A stretch of 17,120 nt of DNA from contig DGVW01000036.1 of the NCBI GenBank assembly GCA_002396005.1, forward strand, positions 1 to 17,120, given 5' to 3'. A model generated the notes under the pieces. The model saw only the letters and a list, made by a program, of their open reading frames with translations, searched no databases and was not told the DNA's origin. Positions 6,746 to 13,179 of this stretch are shown in pieces. The stretch is from Oribacterium sp. UBA4274 (lineage in GTDB: Bacteria; Bacillota; Clostridia; Lachnospirales; Lachnospiraceae). The stretch's first letter is position 1; each line of letters starts with the position of its first letter. A program made the translations under genes and the position numbers.

Positions 6746-8187
6746 TCTGTGACCTCCTTTGAACGCTCGAGAACAATGTTTGATTTACCGCCGCTCTTTG
6801 TTATCTCTGTAAGAGGGAGATTGAGCTCTCTTGCGAGGATATCCATGACACGAGGACTGCAGAAACCGGCCTGGCAGCGTCCCATGCCTGCTCTGGTTCT
6901 GCGCTTTACACCGTCCAGTGAACGTGCGCCCAGAGGTCTGTGAATCGCATCAAGGATCTCACCTTCTGTAACAGACTCACATCTGCAGATGATCTGTCCG
7001 TAGGCAGGATTCTTTCTGATGAGTTCGTTTCTTTCTTCTATTGACAGCTTCTTAGGATCGAGAACATCTTTTCTGGTACTGATCCAGTTTGCCTTTTCTG
7101 TGAGGCTCATCTTGTCGCGAAGTAGATTTCCTATGTACTCGCCGATAGCAGGTGAGCTTGTGAGTCCCGGAGACTCGATGCCTGCGCAGTCAATGAAGTG
7201 AGGGGCATCGGATACTTCTCCGAGGATGAACTCGTGATGATTCTCATGTGCTCTCAGACCTGAGAATGAAGTGATCACACTGCGAAGCGGCAGGTTCCTG
7301 ACATTTTCAGAAGCCTTTTCTGCGATTTCTGAAAGACCGCGAGGAGTTGTATTGGTTGCTTCCTTGTCTTCCTGATCGATGGCTGTTGGACCTACAAGGA
7401 GGTTTCCGTGTACTGTAGGTGCAACGAGGATACCCTTTCCGTATTTGGTAGGCTGAGGGAATATGGTATGACTTACGTGATCTCCTACTGTTCTGTCCAG
7501 GAGATAGTACTCGCCTCTGCGCTCGATGATATTGATTTTCTGCTCGCTTACCATGTTGTGGAACACGTCTGCGTAAACGCCGGCAGCATTAACAACATAC
7601 TTTGCTGTGTACTCGCCGTTGTTGGTGCGGATGTGCCAGAGACCGTCATCTTCTCTTGTGAGCTTTTCAACACAGGTATTGAAGCGGAAGTCTACGCCAT
7701 TTTGATTGGCATTTTCAGCCATGGCGATGTTTAACTTGAACGGGCAGATGATTCCGGCTGTTTCTGCGTAAAGAGCACCCTTGACATCGTCGGAGATATT
7801 CGGCTCCATGGCGAGAGCTTCTTCTCTTGTGAGAAGCTTCATGCCCGGAACGCCATTCTTTACACCTCTGTCATAGAGCTCCTTAAGACCTGGGAGCAGT
7901 TCTTCGTGAATGCAGACTACGAGGGATCCGTTACGCTTGAACGGGATGTCCAGATCTCTGCAGAGATCATCCATCATTGCATTTCCGCGAACATTCATCC
8001 TGGCCATGTTGGAGCCCGGCTCACAGTCATATCCTGCATGAATGATGGCACTGTTTGCTTTTGAAGTTCCACAGCATACATCCTCTTCTTTTTCGAGAAC
8101 GCATACATTGGTTTCGTAACGGGAAAGCTCTCTCGCTACAGCTGCACCGGTAACGCCGGCACCAATAATTATTACATCGTAAGTCAT
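6742..8187 (-). CDS. GlpA/GlpO-like FAD-dependent glycerol-3-phosphate dehydrogenase with C-terminal BFD [2Fe-2S] domain
   Basis: A 481-residue protein of the DAO family, predicted to oxidise sn-glycerol-3-phosphate to dihydroxyacetone phosphate. The N-terminal FAD motif is VIIIGAGVTGAAVARELSRY (residues 5-24), followed by the acidic ribose-binding VLEKEEDV and by TSKANSAIIHAGYD. The catalytic core runs to about residue 365 (SFSGLRAHENHHEF; IESPGLTSSPAIGEYIGNL). Residues about 398-450 form a Fer2_BFD domain with Cys 401, 403, 438 and 443 (CxC...CxxxxC), as in anaerobic GlpA. AGGAGG sits 7 bases before the ATG. It follows glpK across a 118-bp structured gap and overlaps the next gene by 4 bp. 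The lack of recognisable GlpB and GlpC and the presence of the two downstream genes mark the clostridial version of the complex. Confidence 0.92.
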   Translation of the reverse strand: MTYDVIIIGAGVTGAAVARELSRYETNVCVLEKEEDVCCGTSKANSAIIHAGYDCEPGSNMARMNVRGNAMMDDLCRDLDIPFKRNGSLVVCIHEELLPGLKELYDRGVKNGVPGMKLLTREEALAMEPNISDDVKGALYAETAGIICPFKLNIAMAENANQNGVDFRFNTCVEKLTREDDGLWHIRTNNGEYTAKYVVNAAGVYADVFHNMVSEQKINIIERRGEYYLLDRTVGDHVSHTIFPQPTKYGKGILVAPTVHGNLLVGPTAIDQEDKEATNTTPRGLSEIAEKASENVRNLPLRSVITSFSGLRAHENHHEFILGEVSDAPHFIDCAGIESPGLTSSPAIGEYIGNLLRDKMSLTEKANWISTRKDVLDPKKLSIEERNELIRKNPAYGQIICRCESVTEGEILDAIHRPLGARSLDGVKRRTRAGMGRCQAGFCSPRVMDILARELNLPLTEITKSGGKSNIVLERSKEVTE

Positions 8188-8200
8188 TTTATATCCTCCT

Positions 8201-8294
8201 GAGCTTTCGCTGTACAGCTCTTATATGGGGCTTAGTCCCTTCTGCTTTTTTGCATTGCAGCAGGCATAAACCTAAGTAACAGCGAAGCTTGCTC
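8201..8294 (-). other. nested stem structure in the glpK / GlpA-like intercistronic RNA
   Basis: Three nested pairings share one centre: GAGCTTTCGCTGT (8201-8213) with ACAGCGAAGCTTGCTC (8279-8294), with small bulges; CTTAG (8231-8235) with CTAAG (8272-8276); and CTGCT (8242-8246) with AGCAG (8259-8263). The outer arm ends just upstream of the ribosome site of the GlpA-like gene. No T-run follows, so it is more likely an mRNA processing, stability or translation element than a terminator. Confidence 0.55.
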
Positions 8295-8305
8295 AACAAA
8301 ATTTT

Positions 8306-9796
8306 TTACTTGTCCCAGCCGAAAGTAGCTTTTACAGCCTGATTCCAGCCCTTGATCTCTTTTTCTCTGTCAACTTCTCTCATCTCCGGATTGAACTCCC
8401 GGTCGATCTGCCAGTTCTTCTTGACATCATCCTTGTTCTCCCAGAAGCCTGTTGCGAGACCTGCGAGATAGGCAGCACCCATGGCTGTCGTTTCGACACA
8501 CTTTGGTCTGTGGACAGGAGCATCGATGATGTCTGACTGGAACTGCATGAGGAAGTTGTTCTTGCAGGCACCGCCATCCACTTTCAGGGATGTGAGGTGA
8601 ATGTTTGAATCCTTTTCCATAGCTCGCAGAACGTCGTTTGTCTGGAAGGCCAGAGACTCAAGAGTTGCCCGGATGATGTGATACTTGTTAACGCCTCTTG
8701 TGAGACCTGTGATCACGCCTCTTGCAAAAGGATCCCAGTACGGTGCGCCGAGACCTGTAAAGGCAGGTACCACGTAACAGCCGTTGGTATTTTTTACTCT
8801 TGTGGCAAAGTACTCGGAGTCAGCGGAACTGTCGATAACTCTCAGCTCATCTCTCAGCCACTGGATGGCAGCTCCGGCAACGTAAACAGAACCTTCAAGG
8901 GCGTAATTGACCTTGCCGTCGATACCCCAGGCAATGGTTGTGAGGAGGCCGTTTTTGGAAAATACCGGCTTCTCACCTGTGTTCATGAGCATGAAGCAGC
9001 CAGTGCCGTAAGTATTCTTGGCTTCACCTGACTCGAAACAGGTCTGACCGAAAAGTGCACACTGCTGATCTCCGCCTGCACCGGCGATCTTTACAGGACC
9101 ACCGAAAAACTCAGGGTCTGTCTCGCCGTAAACATAGCTGCTTGGCTTGACATCAGGAAGCATGCAGCGAGGGATATTGAGTTTTTTCAATATATCCTCG
9201 TCCCATTCCAGAGTATTGATGTTGAAAAGCATGGTTCTTGAAGCATTGGAATAGTCAGTTACATGGACCTTGCCCTTTGTGAGTTTCCAGATGAGCCAGC
9301 TGTCTACTGTTCCGAAAAGCAGTTCTCCCTTTTCAGCGCGCTCCTGGGCGTTCGGCATGTGGCGGAGTATCCACTGGAGCTTGGTTGCTGAGAAGTAAGG
9401 ATCGATGATGAGTCCTGTCTTTTTCTGGAAGGTCTCCTCCAGTCCTTCGGCTTTTAACTTTTCAGCTTCGTCAGCGGTACGGCGGCACTGCCATACTATC
9501 GCGTGGCATACAGGCTGTCCTGTTGTCTTGTCCCACACGATGGTTGTCTCTCGCTGGTTTGTGATACCGATGGACACGATGTCCTCGTAGGTTGCCCCGA
9601 TCTTGTTCATAGCCTGACGGGCAACGGAAAGCTGTGACTGCCATATCTCGGTAGCGTCGTGCTCAACCCAGCCCGGCTGCGGGAAGAACTGAGTGAATTC
9701 TTTTTGTACTACTGAGCAGATGTTTCCTGCTTTGTCGAAAAGGATGCAGCGGTTACTGGTTGTGCCTGCATCCAGCGCCATGATGTATTTAGCCAT
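8306..9796 (-). CDS. glpK: glycerol kinase
   Basis: A 496-residue FGGY-family kinase that phosphorylates glycerol to sn-glycerol-3-phosphate using ATP, at the usual length of about 500. Signatures in order: ALDAGTTSNRCILFD (7-21), the glycerol-binding ITNQRETT (78-85), DPYFSATKLQW (132-142), the catalytic D243 in AGAGGDQQCALFG, TGLGAPYWDPFARG, and VDGGACKNNFLMQF. An open frame extends 29 codons upstream, but the start at 9794-9796 has GGAGG 10 bases before it and gives the conserved MAKYIMALDAGTT end, so the longer form is rejected. The His that HPr phosphorylates in Bacillus and Enterococcus GlpK (HFYG-type loop) is not present; this protein has DPEFFGG near residue 229. It is the second gene of the operon, after glpP. 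Confidence 0.97.
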   Translation of the reverse strand: MAKYIMALDAGTTSNRCILFDKAGNICSVVQKEFTQFFPQPGWVEHDATEIWQSQLSVARQAMNKIGATYEDIVSIGITNQRETTIVWDKTTGQPVCHAIVWQCRRTADEAEKLKAEGLEETFQKKTGLIIDPYFSATKLQWILRHMPNAQERAEKGELLFGTVDSWLIWKLTKGKVHVTDYSNASRTMLFNINTLEWDEDILKKLNIPRCMLPDVKPSSYVYGETDPEFFGGPVKIAGAGGDQQCALFGQTCFESGEAKNTYGTGCFMLMNTGEKPVFSKNGLLTTIAWGIDGKVNYALEGSVYVAGAAIQWLRDELRVIDSSADSEYFATRVKNTNGCYVVPAFTGLGAPYWDPFARGVITGLTRGVNKYHIIRATLESLAFQTNDVLRAMEKDSNIHLTSLKVDGGACKNNFLMQFQSDIIDAPVHRPKCVETTAMGAAYLAGLATGFWENKDDVKKNWQIDREFNPEMREVDREKEIKGWNQAVKATFGWDK

Positions 9797-9840
9797 TTGT
9801 TTATATCCTCCGTTTATGGTGTATCTACATATTCTGGGAA

Positions 9841-9906
9841 CGTCAGCCCATTTAGATTCGCTTCGCGAGGGCTGACGCTGCATGACAGGTTTTTACAAAA
9901 CCTGTC
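9841..9906 (-). other. two tandem hairpins between glpP and glpK
   Basis: Hairpin 1 (9884-9906) is a perfect 10-bp stem, GACAGGTTTT / AAAACCTGTC, with a 3-base loop, and overlaps the glpP stop codon. Hairpin 2 (9841-9877) pairs CGTCAGCCC with GGGCTGACG and contains an inner TCGC/GCGA stem. Neither is followed by a T-run on the minus strand. They are therefore probably mRNA stability or processing structures, or possibly a GlpP target, rather than simple terminators. Confidence 0.65.
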
Positions 9907-10480
9907 ACATATTCCATATCTTTTGGTTTGTTGTTGATATGGAGATGACTCCGTTGTTCAGTGCATTTAGTACTTCTTCTTTTGTGCTTATGAGGCCGCT
10001 TGCCATGAGGCGGACTCTTGAGATCCGTCTGATCTTTTCAAAAAAGTCCGGAAGCAGTATGCCTGGCAGGACTTCGATGATGTCCGGTTGAACGTCTGAG
10101 TGGCTTTGTTTCTCTACGTTCTCAAGTGCGATACTGTCCAGCATGAAAAATCTGAGTATGGTGTTGAGACCGAGATCCTTGGCATGTTTTATAAGATTCG
10201 GTTTTGTGGTGATGATTCCGTCTGCCGACGTGTAGGTTTTGATGAAATCCAATGCCACTTCCTTTGATGCCAGGCCGCTTATCAGGTCTACGTGTACAAC
10301 TACTGTTTTGCCGGCATCCTTCAAGGTTTTAACTATATCCGGCAGGCTGCAGACATCTCCGTAGAGTACGAATATCACTCCGATGTCCGTATCGATACAT
10401 TTCGTCAGGCCTTCGCTGTCTTTGATGGCAGCAATTACAGGATTGCTTTCAATCTCCGCGATGAATTCTTGTCTTTGCAT
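9905..10480 (-). CDS. glpP: glycerol-3-phosphate-responsive antiterminator
   Basis: A 191-residue protein of the GlpP family, an RNA-binding TIM-barrel-like regulator that, with bound glycerol-3-phosphate, lets RNA polymerase pass leader terminators of glp genes. Family segments are clear: IGVIFVLYGDV, TVVVHVDLISGLA, ADGIITTKPNLI, LRFFMLDSIALEN, PDIIEVLPGILLP, RLMASGLIST, and the C-terminal GVISISTTNQKIWNM. The length equals the usual ~190. It is the first gene of the glycerol operon, about 140 bases downstream of a predicted promoter. A strong terminator lies in that leader (10540-10600), so the gene is probably autoregulated by antitermination, with GlpP activity setting expression of the whole operon. 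Confidence 0.95.
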   Translation of the reverse strand: MQRQEFIAEIESNPVIAAIKDSEGLTKCIDTDIGVIFVLYGDVCSLPDIVKTLKDAGKTVVVHVDLISGLASKEVALDFIKTYTSADGIITTKPNLIKHAKDLGLNTILRFFMLDSIALENVEKQSHSDVQPDIIEVLPGILLPDFFEKIRRISRVRLMASGLISTKEEVLNALNNGVISISTTNQKIWNM

Positions 10481-10539
10481 ATATGATCCCCTGTGTTTTT
10501 ATTGCTGTCGTTACTCAGTCTACTCATAGAAAATATGCA

Positions 10540-10600
10540 CAAAAAAAGAGAGTATGCAAAAGTAAGCAGCTTTCTGAAACTGCTTACTGCCATACTCTCT
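10540..10600 (-). terminator. leader terminator (attenuator) upstream of glpP
   Basis: AGAGAGTATG (10547-10556) pairs perfectly with CATACTCTCT (10591-10600), and inside it AGTAAGCAG (10561-10569) pairs with CTGCTTACT (10580-10588) around a 10-base loop. On the minus strand a run of seven T follows directly (10541-10547). It lies between the predicted promoter and the glpP start, with no gene upstream in the same transcript. It therefore fits a conditional terminator controlled by GlpP rather than a gene end. Confidence 0.85.
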
Positions 10601-10629
10601 TCTCTCTACGGCAAAATATTTATGTAGTC

Positions 10630-10658
10630 ATTTTAGCACTTGAAATAAAGTAATACAA
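10630..10658 (-). promoter_or_regulatory. predicted promoter of the glycerol operon
   Basis: On the minus strand TTGTAT (10653-10658), a 17-base spacer, then TAAAAT (10630-10635) with an extended TGC before it. It would start transcription near 10623, just ahead of the leader terminator, giving a leader of about 140 bases before glpP. I saw no convincing cre (CcpA) site next to it. Confidence 0.55.
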
Positions 10659-10784
10659 CAAAAACAGTTTAAAAATAAATAAATTTTCCTTGTTTATAAT
10701 AGCTTATTTGTTTATTTCTTCCAAATGTAAAATGAAAAACTATTGCAGCAAAATAAGTGCATATGCAAGAACTTTTTTAAGATA

Positions 10785-10814
10785 CAAAAAAGAACCATCG
10801 GCGATGATGGTTCT
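10785..10814 (-). terminator. intrinsic terminator after the HPr-like gene
   Basis: A 9-bp perfect stem, AGAACCATC (10791-10799) with GATGGTTCT (10806-10814), around a 6-base loop. A run of six T follows on the minus strand. It lies about 100 bases past the stop of the 76-aa HPr-like gene and separates it from the glp promoter. Confidence 0.85.
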
Positions 10815-10915
10815 CTTTGTAAAGTGGAAAGGGTGCATATGTTGTATATGAATATAACAAATGTCTGACTTATGGAAACTCTGACTATGAGTTAATCAGT
10901 GTTTCGATTAATATC

Positions 10916-11146
10916 TCAAGATGCAGCAAGGTGCTCGTTTATGAAGCCTTCCAGTGCATCATTCGTTCCATCATAAGAGATATTCCACGGCTTTCTCAGA
11001 TCAAGAGACAGGACGCCTATAATAGACTTGGCATCTACTCTTATATTTCCATAATCGAGATCGATATCAAAATCGCAGGTTTCAGCCATGCTTACCAGAG
11101 TTTTTGCTGCATCAATATTTCCAAGTAGAATGAGTTTCTTTGACAT
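10916..11146 (-). CDS. HPr-fold protein lacking the catalytic His (Crh-like)
   Basis: A 76-residue protein aligned end to end with HPr. The regulatory-Ser segment is nearly canonical (VDAKSIIGVLSLDL, S41 corresponding to HPr Ser46), followed by the closing helix NDALEGFINEHL. The active-site loop GLHARPA is replaced by GNIDAAK, so His15 is absent (Ile here), as are the usual Arg and Pro. It cannot act in PTS phosphotransfer. Retention of the Ser segment is the pattern of Bacillus Crh, a regulator phosphorylated by HPr kinase that works with CcpA, although Crh has Gln at position 15. The site AAGGAG is 8 bases upstream of the ATG. It is monocistronic, ending at the terminator at 10785-10814, and sits just upstream of the glycerol operon, a classic target of carbon control. 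A Crh-like function is inference. Confidence 0.75.
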   Translation of the reverse strand: MSKKLILLGNIDAAKTLVSMAETCDFDIDLDYGNIRVDAKSIIGVLSLDLRKPWNISYDGTNDALEGFINEHLAAS

Positions 11147-11244
11147 GTTTTGTACTCCTTGACAAAAAAATAAAATCCTTCACAAATAACATATCGTCTG
11201 ATAATGCACTGACGAAATTAAAATCATTCAAAACAGATAATAAA

Positions 11245-11287
11245 AATCCATCAAGTTAAATGATAGGGAGGACAAACTTGATGGATT
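11245..11287. other. hairpin with T-tracts on both sides (possible bidirectional terminator or leader attenuator)
   Basis: A perfect 13-bp stem, AATCCATCAAGTT (11245-11257) with AACTTGATGGATT (11275-11287), encloses a 17-base loop. On the minus strand TTTTTATTAT follows; on the plus strand CTTATTTTTG follows. It could end the 148-aa transcript about 205 bases upstream, or act as an attenuator in the leader of the HPr-like gene. The plus-strand loop contains GGGAGG, spaced like a ribosome site before a stem-buried ATG, but that frame stops after five codons. Confidence 0.6.
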
Positions 11288-11358
11288 CTTATTTTTGAAT
11301 CGATGCCATTGGATTGGTCACATCAATTACTATTCTGTTGTCGTGACGTAATTGTAAC

Positions 11359-11387
11359 AGTATATCTGTCACAGAAATGTCACAAAA
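11359..11387 (-). promoter_or_regulatory. possible promoter for the HPr-like gene
   Basis: On the minus strand TATACT (11359-11364) matches the -10 consensus at 5/6. The -35 is weak: TTTTGT at 17-base spacing (11382-11387), or TTGTGA (11380-11385) at only 15. If used, the leader would be about 200 bases and include the hairpin at 11245-11287. Confidence 0.3.
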
Positions 11388-11491
11388 TAAGGGGGGAATT
11401 GCATTTTGTTTAAGAAACTTACAAAATGTTTACCTTATGTTAATAATATCGACATGACGCCTTTGATTATTACATTTTTTTGAAAAAAATT

Positions 11492-11938
11492 TCAAATTTT
11501 TGTCTGCCAGGTTGTTCCCCCACCGGTAACATATCTTATGAGATCATTGCACTTGGCGTTTCCTGCTTCCGGAGATATATCTCCGGATTTTACGGAATCC
11601 TTCATGTTTTGTTTATATACCTTGAGCAGGTTTTCACCACATGTGGCCTGATTCAGAATCCCTGTATAGATATGATACTTTCCACTCGTTAAGAGATCGA
11701 AAGCTTCCTGAGATATGAGCTCGTGAGCAGTTTTTGGGAGTTCCAAGGGCTGTAAATGTGCATAGTAATCTATGTTGCTTTTTATCTTACGGCCGATGTT
11801 TACGAGGAGGTCATTCTTACAGGATGGAATATGGACATCCTTCACCTCATACATATCTATAAGATGTTCACAAATATATAAAAGCTTCAATACAGTTCGG
11901 TTTGTTCTAAATAAATAAAATATCGACATATCCTGCAC
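11492..11938 (-). CDS. hypothetical protein, 148 aa, unknown function
   Basis: I do not recognise a family. The product is about 148 residues, soluble and without a signal peptide or clear membrane span. An N-terminal hydrophobic stretch (IFYLFRTNRTVLKLLYICEH) is followed by a mixed helical protein with three scattered Cys (41, 98, 127) and the segments KTAHELISQEAFDLLTSGKY and ATCGENLLKVYKQNMKDSVK. The longest frame starts at GTG 11936-11938 with only a weak AGAAAG upstream; an ATG three codons in (11927-11929) has AGGA too close in front, so the start is uncertain. An 11-bp sequence covering this start region recurs inverted at 12003-12013. The stop is followed by an AT-only palindrome (TTTGAAA/TTTCAAA) near 11480, not a normal terminator. 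Its neighbours give no functional clue. Confidence 0.6.
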   Translation of the reverse strand: MQDMSIFYLFRTNRTVLKLLYICEHLIDMYEVKDVHIPSCKNDLLVNIGRKIKSNIDYYAHLQPLELPKTAHELISQEAFDLLTSGKYHIYTGILNQATCGENLLKVYKQNMKDSVKSGDISPEAGNAKCNDLIRYVTGGGTTWQTKI

Positions 11939-12013
11939 GGCTTTCTGAAAAACGGGTACTTAAGCAGTTTAATGTATCATGTTTGGTATATCGAGCTTAA
12001 CACAGGATATGTC
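11925..12013. repeat. 11-bp inverted repeat spanning the start of the 148-aa gene and its upstream region
   Basis: GACATATCCTG at 11925-11935 and its exact complement CAGGATATGTC at 12003-12013 are separated by 67 bases. The first copy covers the AGGAT and ATG of the gene start on the minus strand. If the transcript begins upstream of 12013, the arms can pair and hide the start. A TGATACATT extended -10 at 11971-11979 lies between the arms, so a transcript from there would lack the upper arm. Confidence 0.5.
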
Positions 12014-12063
12014 ACAGAAGTCACACAGTTTGCAGGGGCACTGGCAGATCAGAAATCCGCTGA

Positions 12064-12099
12064 TAAAAAAAGATGCACGGGCATATATCCCATGCATCT
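12064..12099 (-). terminator. intrinsic terminator after the glycerophosphodiesterase gene
   Basis: AGATGCA-c-GGG (12071-12081) pairs with CCC-a-TGCATCT (12089-12099) around a 7-base AT loop, with one internal mismatch. A run of T follows on the minus strand (A-run at 12064-12071 on plus). It lies four bases past the stop codon of the phosphodiesterase gene. Confidence 0.88.
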
Positions 12100-12102
12100 A
12101 CA

Positions 12103-12963
12103 CTACAGTTTTTTTGCTTTATCGTTATGTTCAAGGATGTCATTTAACTTCTCTATGTTGTCCGTGATGATACCGTCGACTTTAAAAAATATCAGTCGTT
12201 TCATATCTCTCGGGTTATTTACTGTCCATGTAAAAATCTGTTTTCCGCTTCTTCTGATAGAGAATATAAAATTATAGACCAAAGTTGTTTTTTCTATAGA
12301 GTAAAAGTCTGAAGGACCTTTTCTGACCCCCTGCGTATGTTTGAGAAGCAGACCGGTAGAGATTTCAGGATCTGACTCATCGATCTTTTTTATCACATCG
12401 ATATCAAAGCTCTGAACTATATGACCATGAGTTTTGATATCTTCCCCATATCTCTTCAGGAATCGCTCGGTCATATCCGGTGAACTATATGGAGTTGTCT
12501 TTACTTCGATCAGAAGTTTTTGACCGTATTCATCAGCTTTACTCAGATAATCATCAAAATCGGAAAGAACTGCTGTAAAACTGCCTTCCCTCACTTCCAG
12601 TCCCACAAGTTCATCAAGATTCATATCGTAAATGTTTCTGTCTATACCGCATAAACGTATCAGATTGGCATCGTGTGCCACTATAAACTCATGGTCTTTT
12701 GTTTCCTGAATGTCTATTTCAGCATAATCAGGATGGGCGTTCATTACAGTATATTGTAATGCTGATATGGTGTTTTCAACTCCATGACCGGACACTCGCC
12801 CTCTGTGTGAGATTGTAATGATTTTTTGAGGGGTATGAGCAAAAAGCGATATAGTATTGTATAGCATGACACTCAGGGTATAAATGAGCATAAAGCCTCC
12901 CATGAGTTTCGGAATACTGAGCTTGTTTTTTCGTCTTCCTGTAATACTTATCTTCACTATCAT
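12103..12963 (-). CDS. membrane-anchored glycerophosphodiester phosphodiesterase
   Basis: A 286-residue enzyme of the GDPD family, which splits glycerophosphodiesters such as deacylated phospholipid head groups into an alcohol and sn-glycerol-3-phosphate. The N-terminus is basic (KISITGRRKNKL), followed by one membrane segment at about residues 22-42 (GGFMLIYTLSVMLYNTISLF). That arrangement places the catalytic domain outside the membrane. Catalytic residues are present in order: H53-R54 in ISHRGR, E63-N64 in VENT, E82 and D84 in AEIDIQE, and H97 in AHDANL, with IEVKTTP further on. The first ATG (12976-12978) lies before the GGGAGG site, so the start at 12961-12963, four bases after it, is preferred; GTG two codons on is an alternative. 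It has one membrane span, unlike the multi-span GdpD-type proteins of many Firmicutes. Its product would feed the nearby glycerol pathway if imported. Confidence 0.9.
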   Translation of the reverse strand: MIVKISITGRRKNKLSIPKLMGGFMLIYTLSVMLYNTISLFAHTPQKIITISHRGRVSGHGVENTISALQYTVMNAHPDYAEIDIQETKDHEFIVAHDANLIRLCGIDRNIYDMNLDELVGLEVREGSFTAVLSDFDDYLSKADEYGQKLLIEVKTTPYSSPDMTERFLKRYGEDIKTHGHIVQSFDIDVIKKIDESDPEISTGLLLKHTQGVRKGPSDFYSIEKTTLVYNFIFSIRRSGKQIFTWTVNNPRDMKRLIFFKVDGIITDNIEKLNDILEHNDKAKKL

Positions 12964-13053
12964 ATGGCCTCCCTGCATTGAAAGTGTAGCTTTCGTTCTT
13001 ATATGAGCACTTTACATCATCATCTCATAATTCACAAAATCCGGTAAGTGAAT

Positions 13054-13094
13054 AAAAATGCAGGTACAAGATCTTAAAGACTCTCGCACCTGCA
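13054..13094 (-). terminator. intrinsic terminator after the chemoreceptor gene
   Basis: TGCAGGT (13059-13065) pairs with ACCTGCA (13088-13094); the 22-base interior contains the small palindrome AAGATCTT. Five T follow on the minus strand. It is 86 bases past the chemoreceptor stop. A second small hairpin, CTATGAA/TTCATAG (13111-13129), lies between them in the same 3' region. Confidence 0.75.
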
Positions 13095-13179
13095 CTCTAT
13101 AGTTTCTCATCTATGAAGGCTTTTCATAGCCCATATTTCTGACGTGCTCTGTGTCAAAAATGTTTACCTCAATCAGCAT

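Larger units (their letters stand above)
11147..11491. other. 345-bp non-coding region between the HPr-like gene and the 148-aa gene
   Basis: This AT-rich gap holds a hairpin at 11245-11287 (listed separately), a possible minus-strand -10 TATACT at 11359-11364, a 7-bp inverted repeat CAATTAC/GTAATTG at 11324-11330 and 11348-11354, and a purine stretch AAGGGGGGAA near 11388-11398. No credible open frame begins there: the TTG and ATG starts next to purine stretches stop after about five codons. It is probably the 5' leader and regulatory region of the HPr-like gene. Confidence 0.5.

Noticed and set aside
9797..9883. 29-codon N-terminal extension of glycerol kinase
   Set aside because: The extension crosses the intercistronic hairpin and the ribosome site; the family N-terminus begins at MAKYIMALDAGTT with GGAGG upstream.
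10540..10600. Reading the glpP leader hairpin as the terminator of the HPr-like gene
   Set aside because: That gene already has a good terminator at 10785-10814, and a promoter lies between the two.
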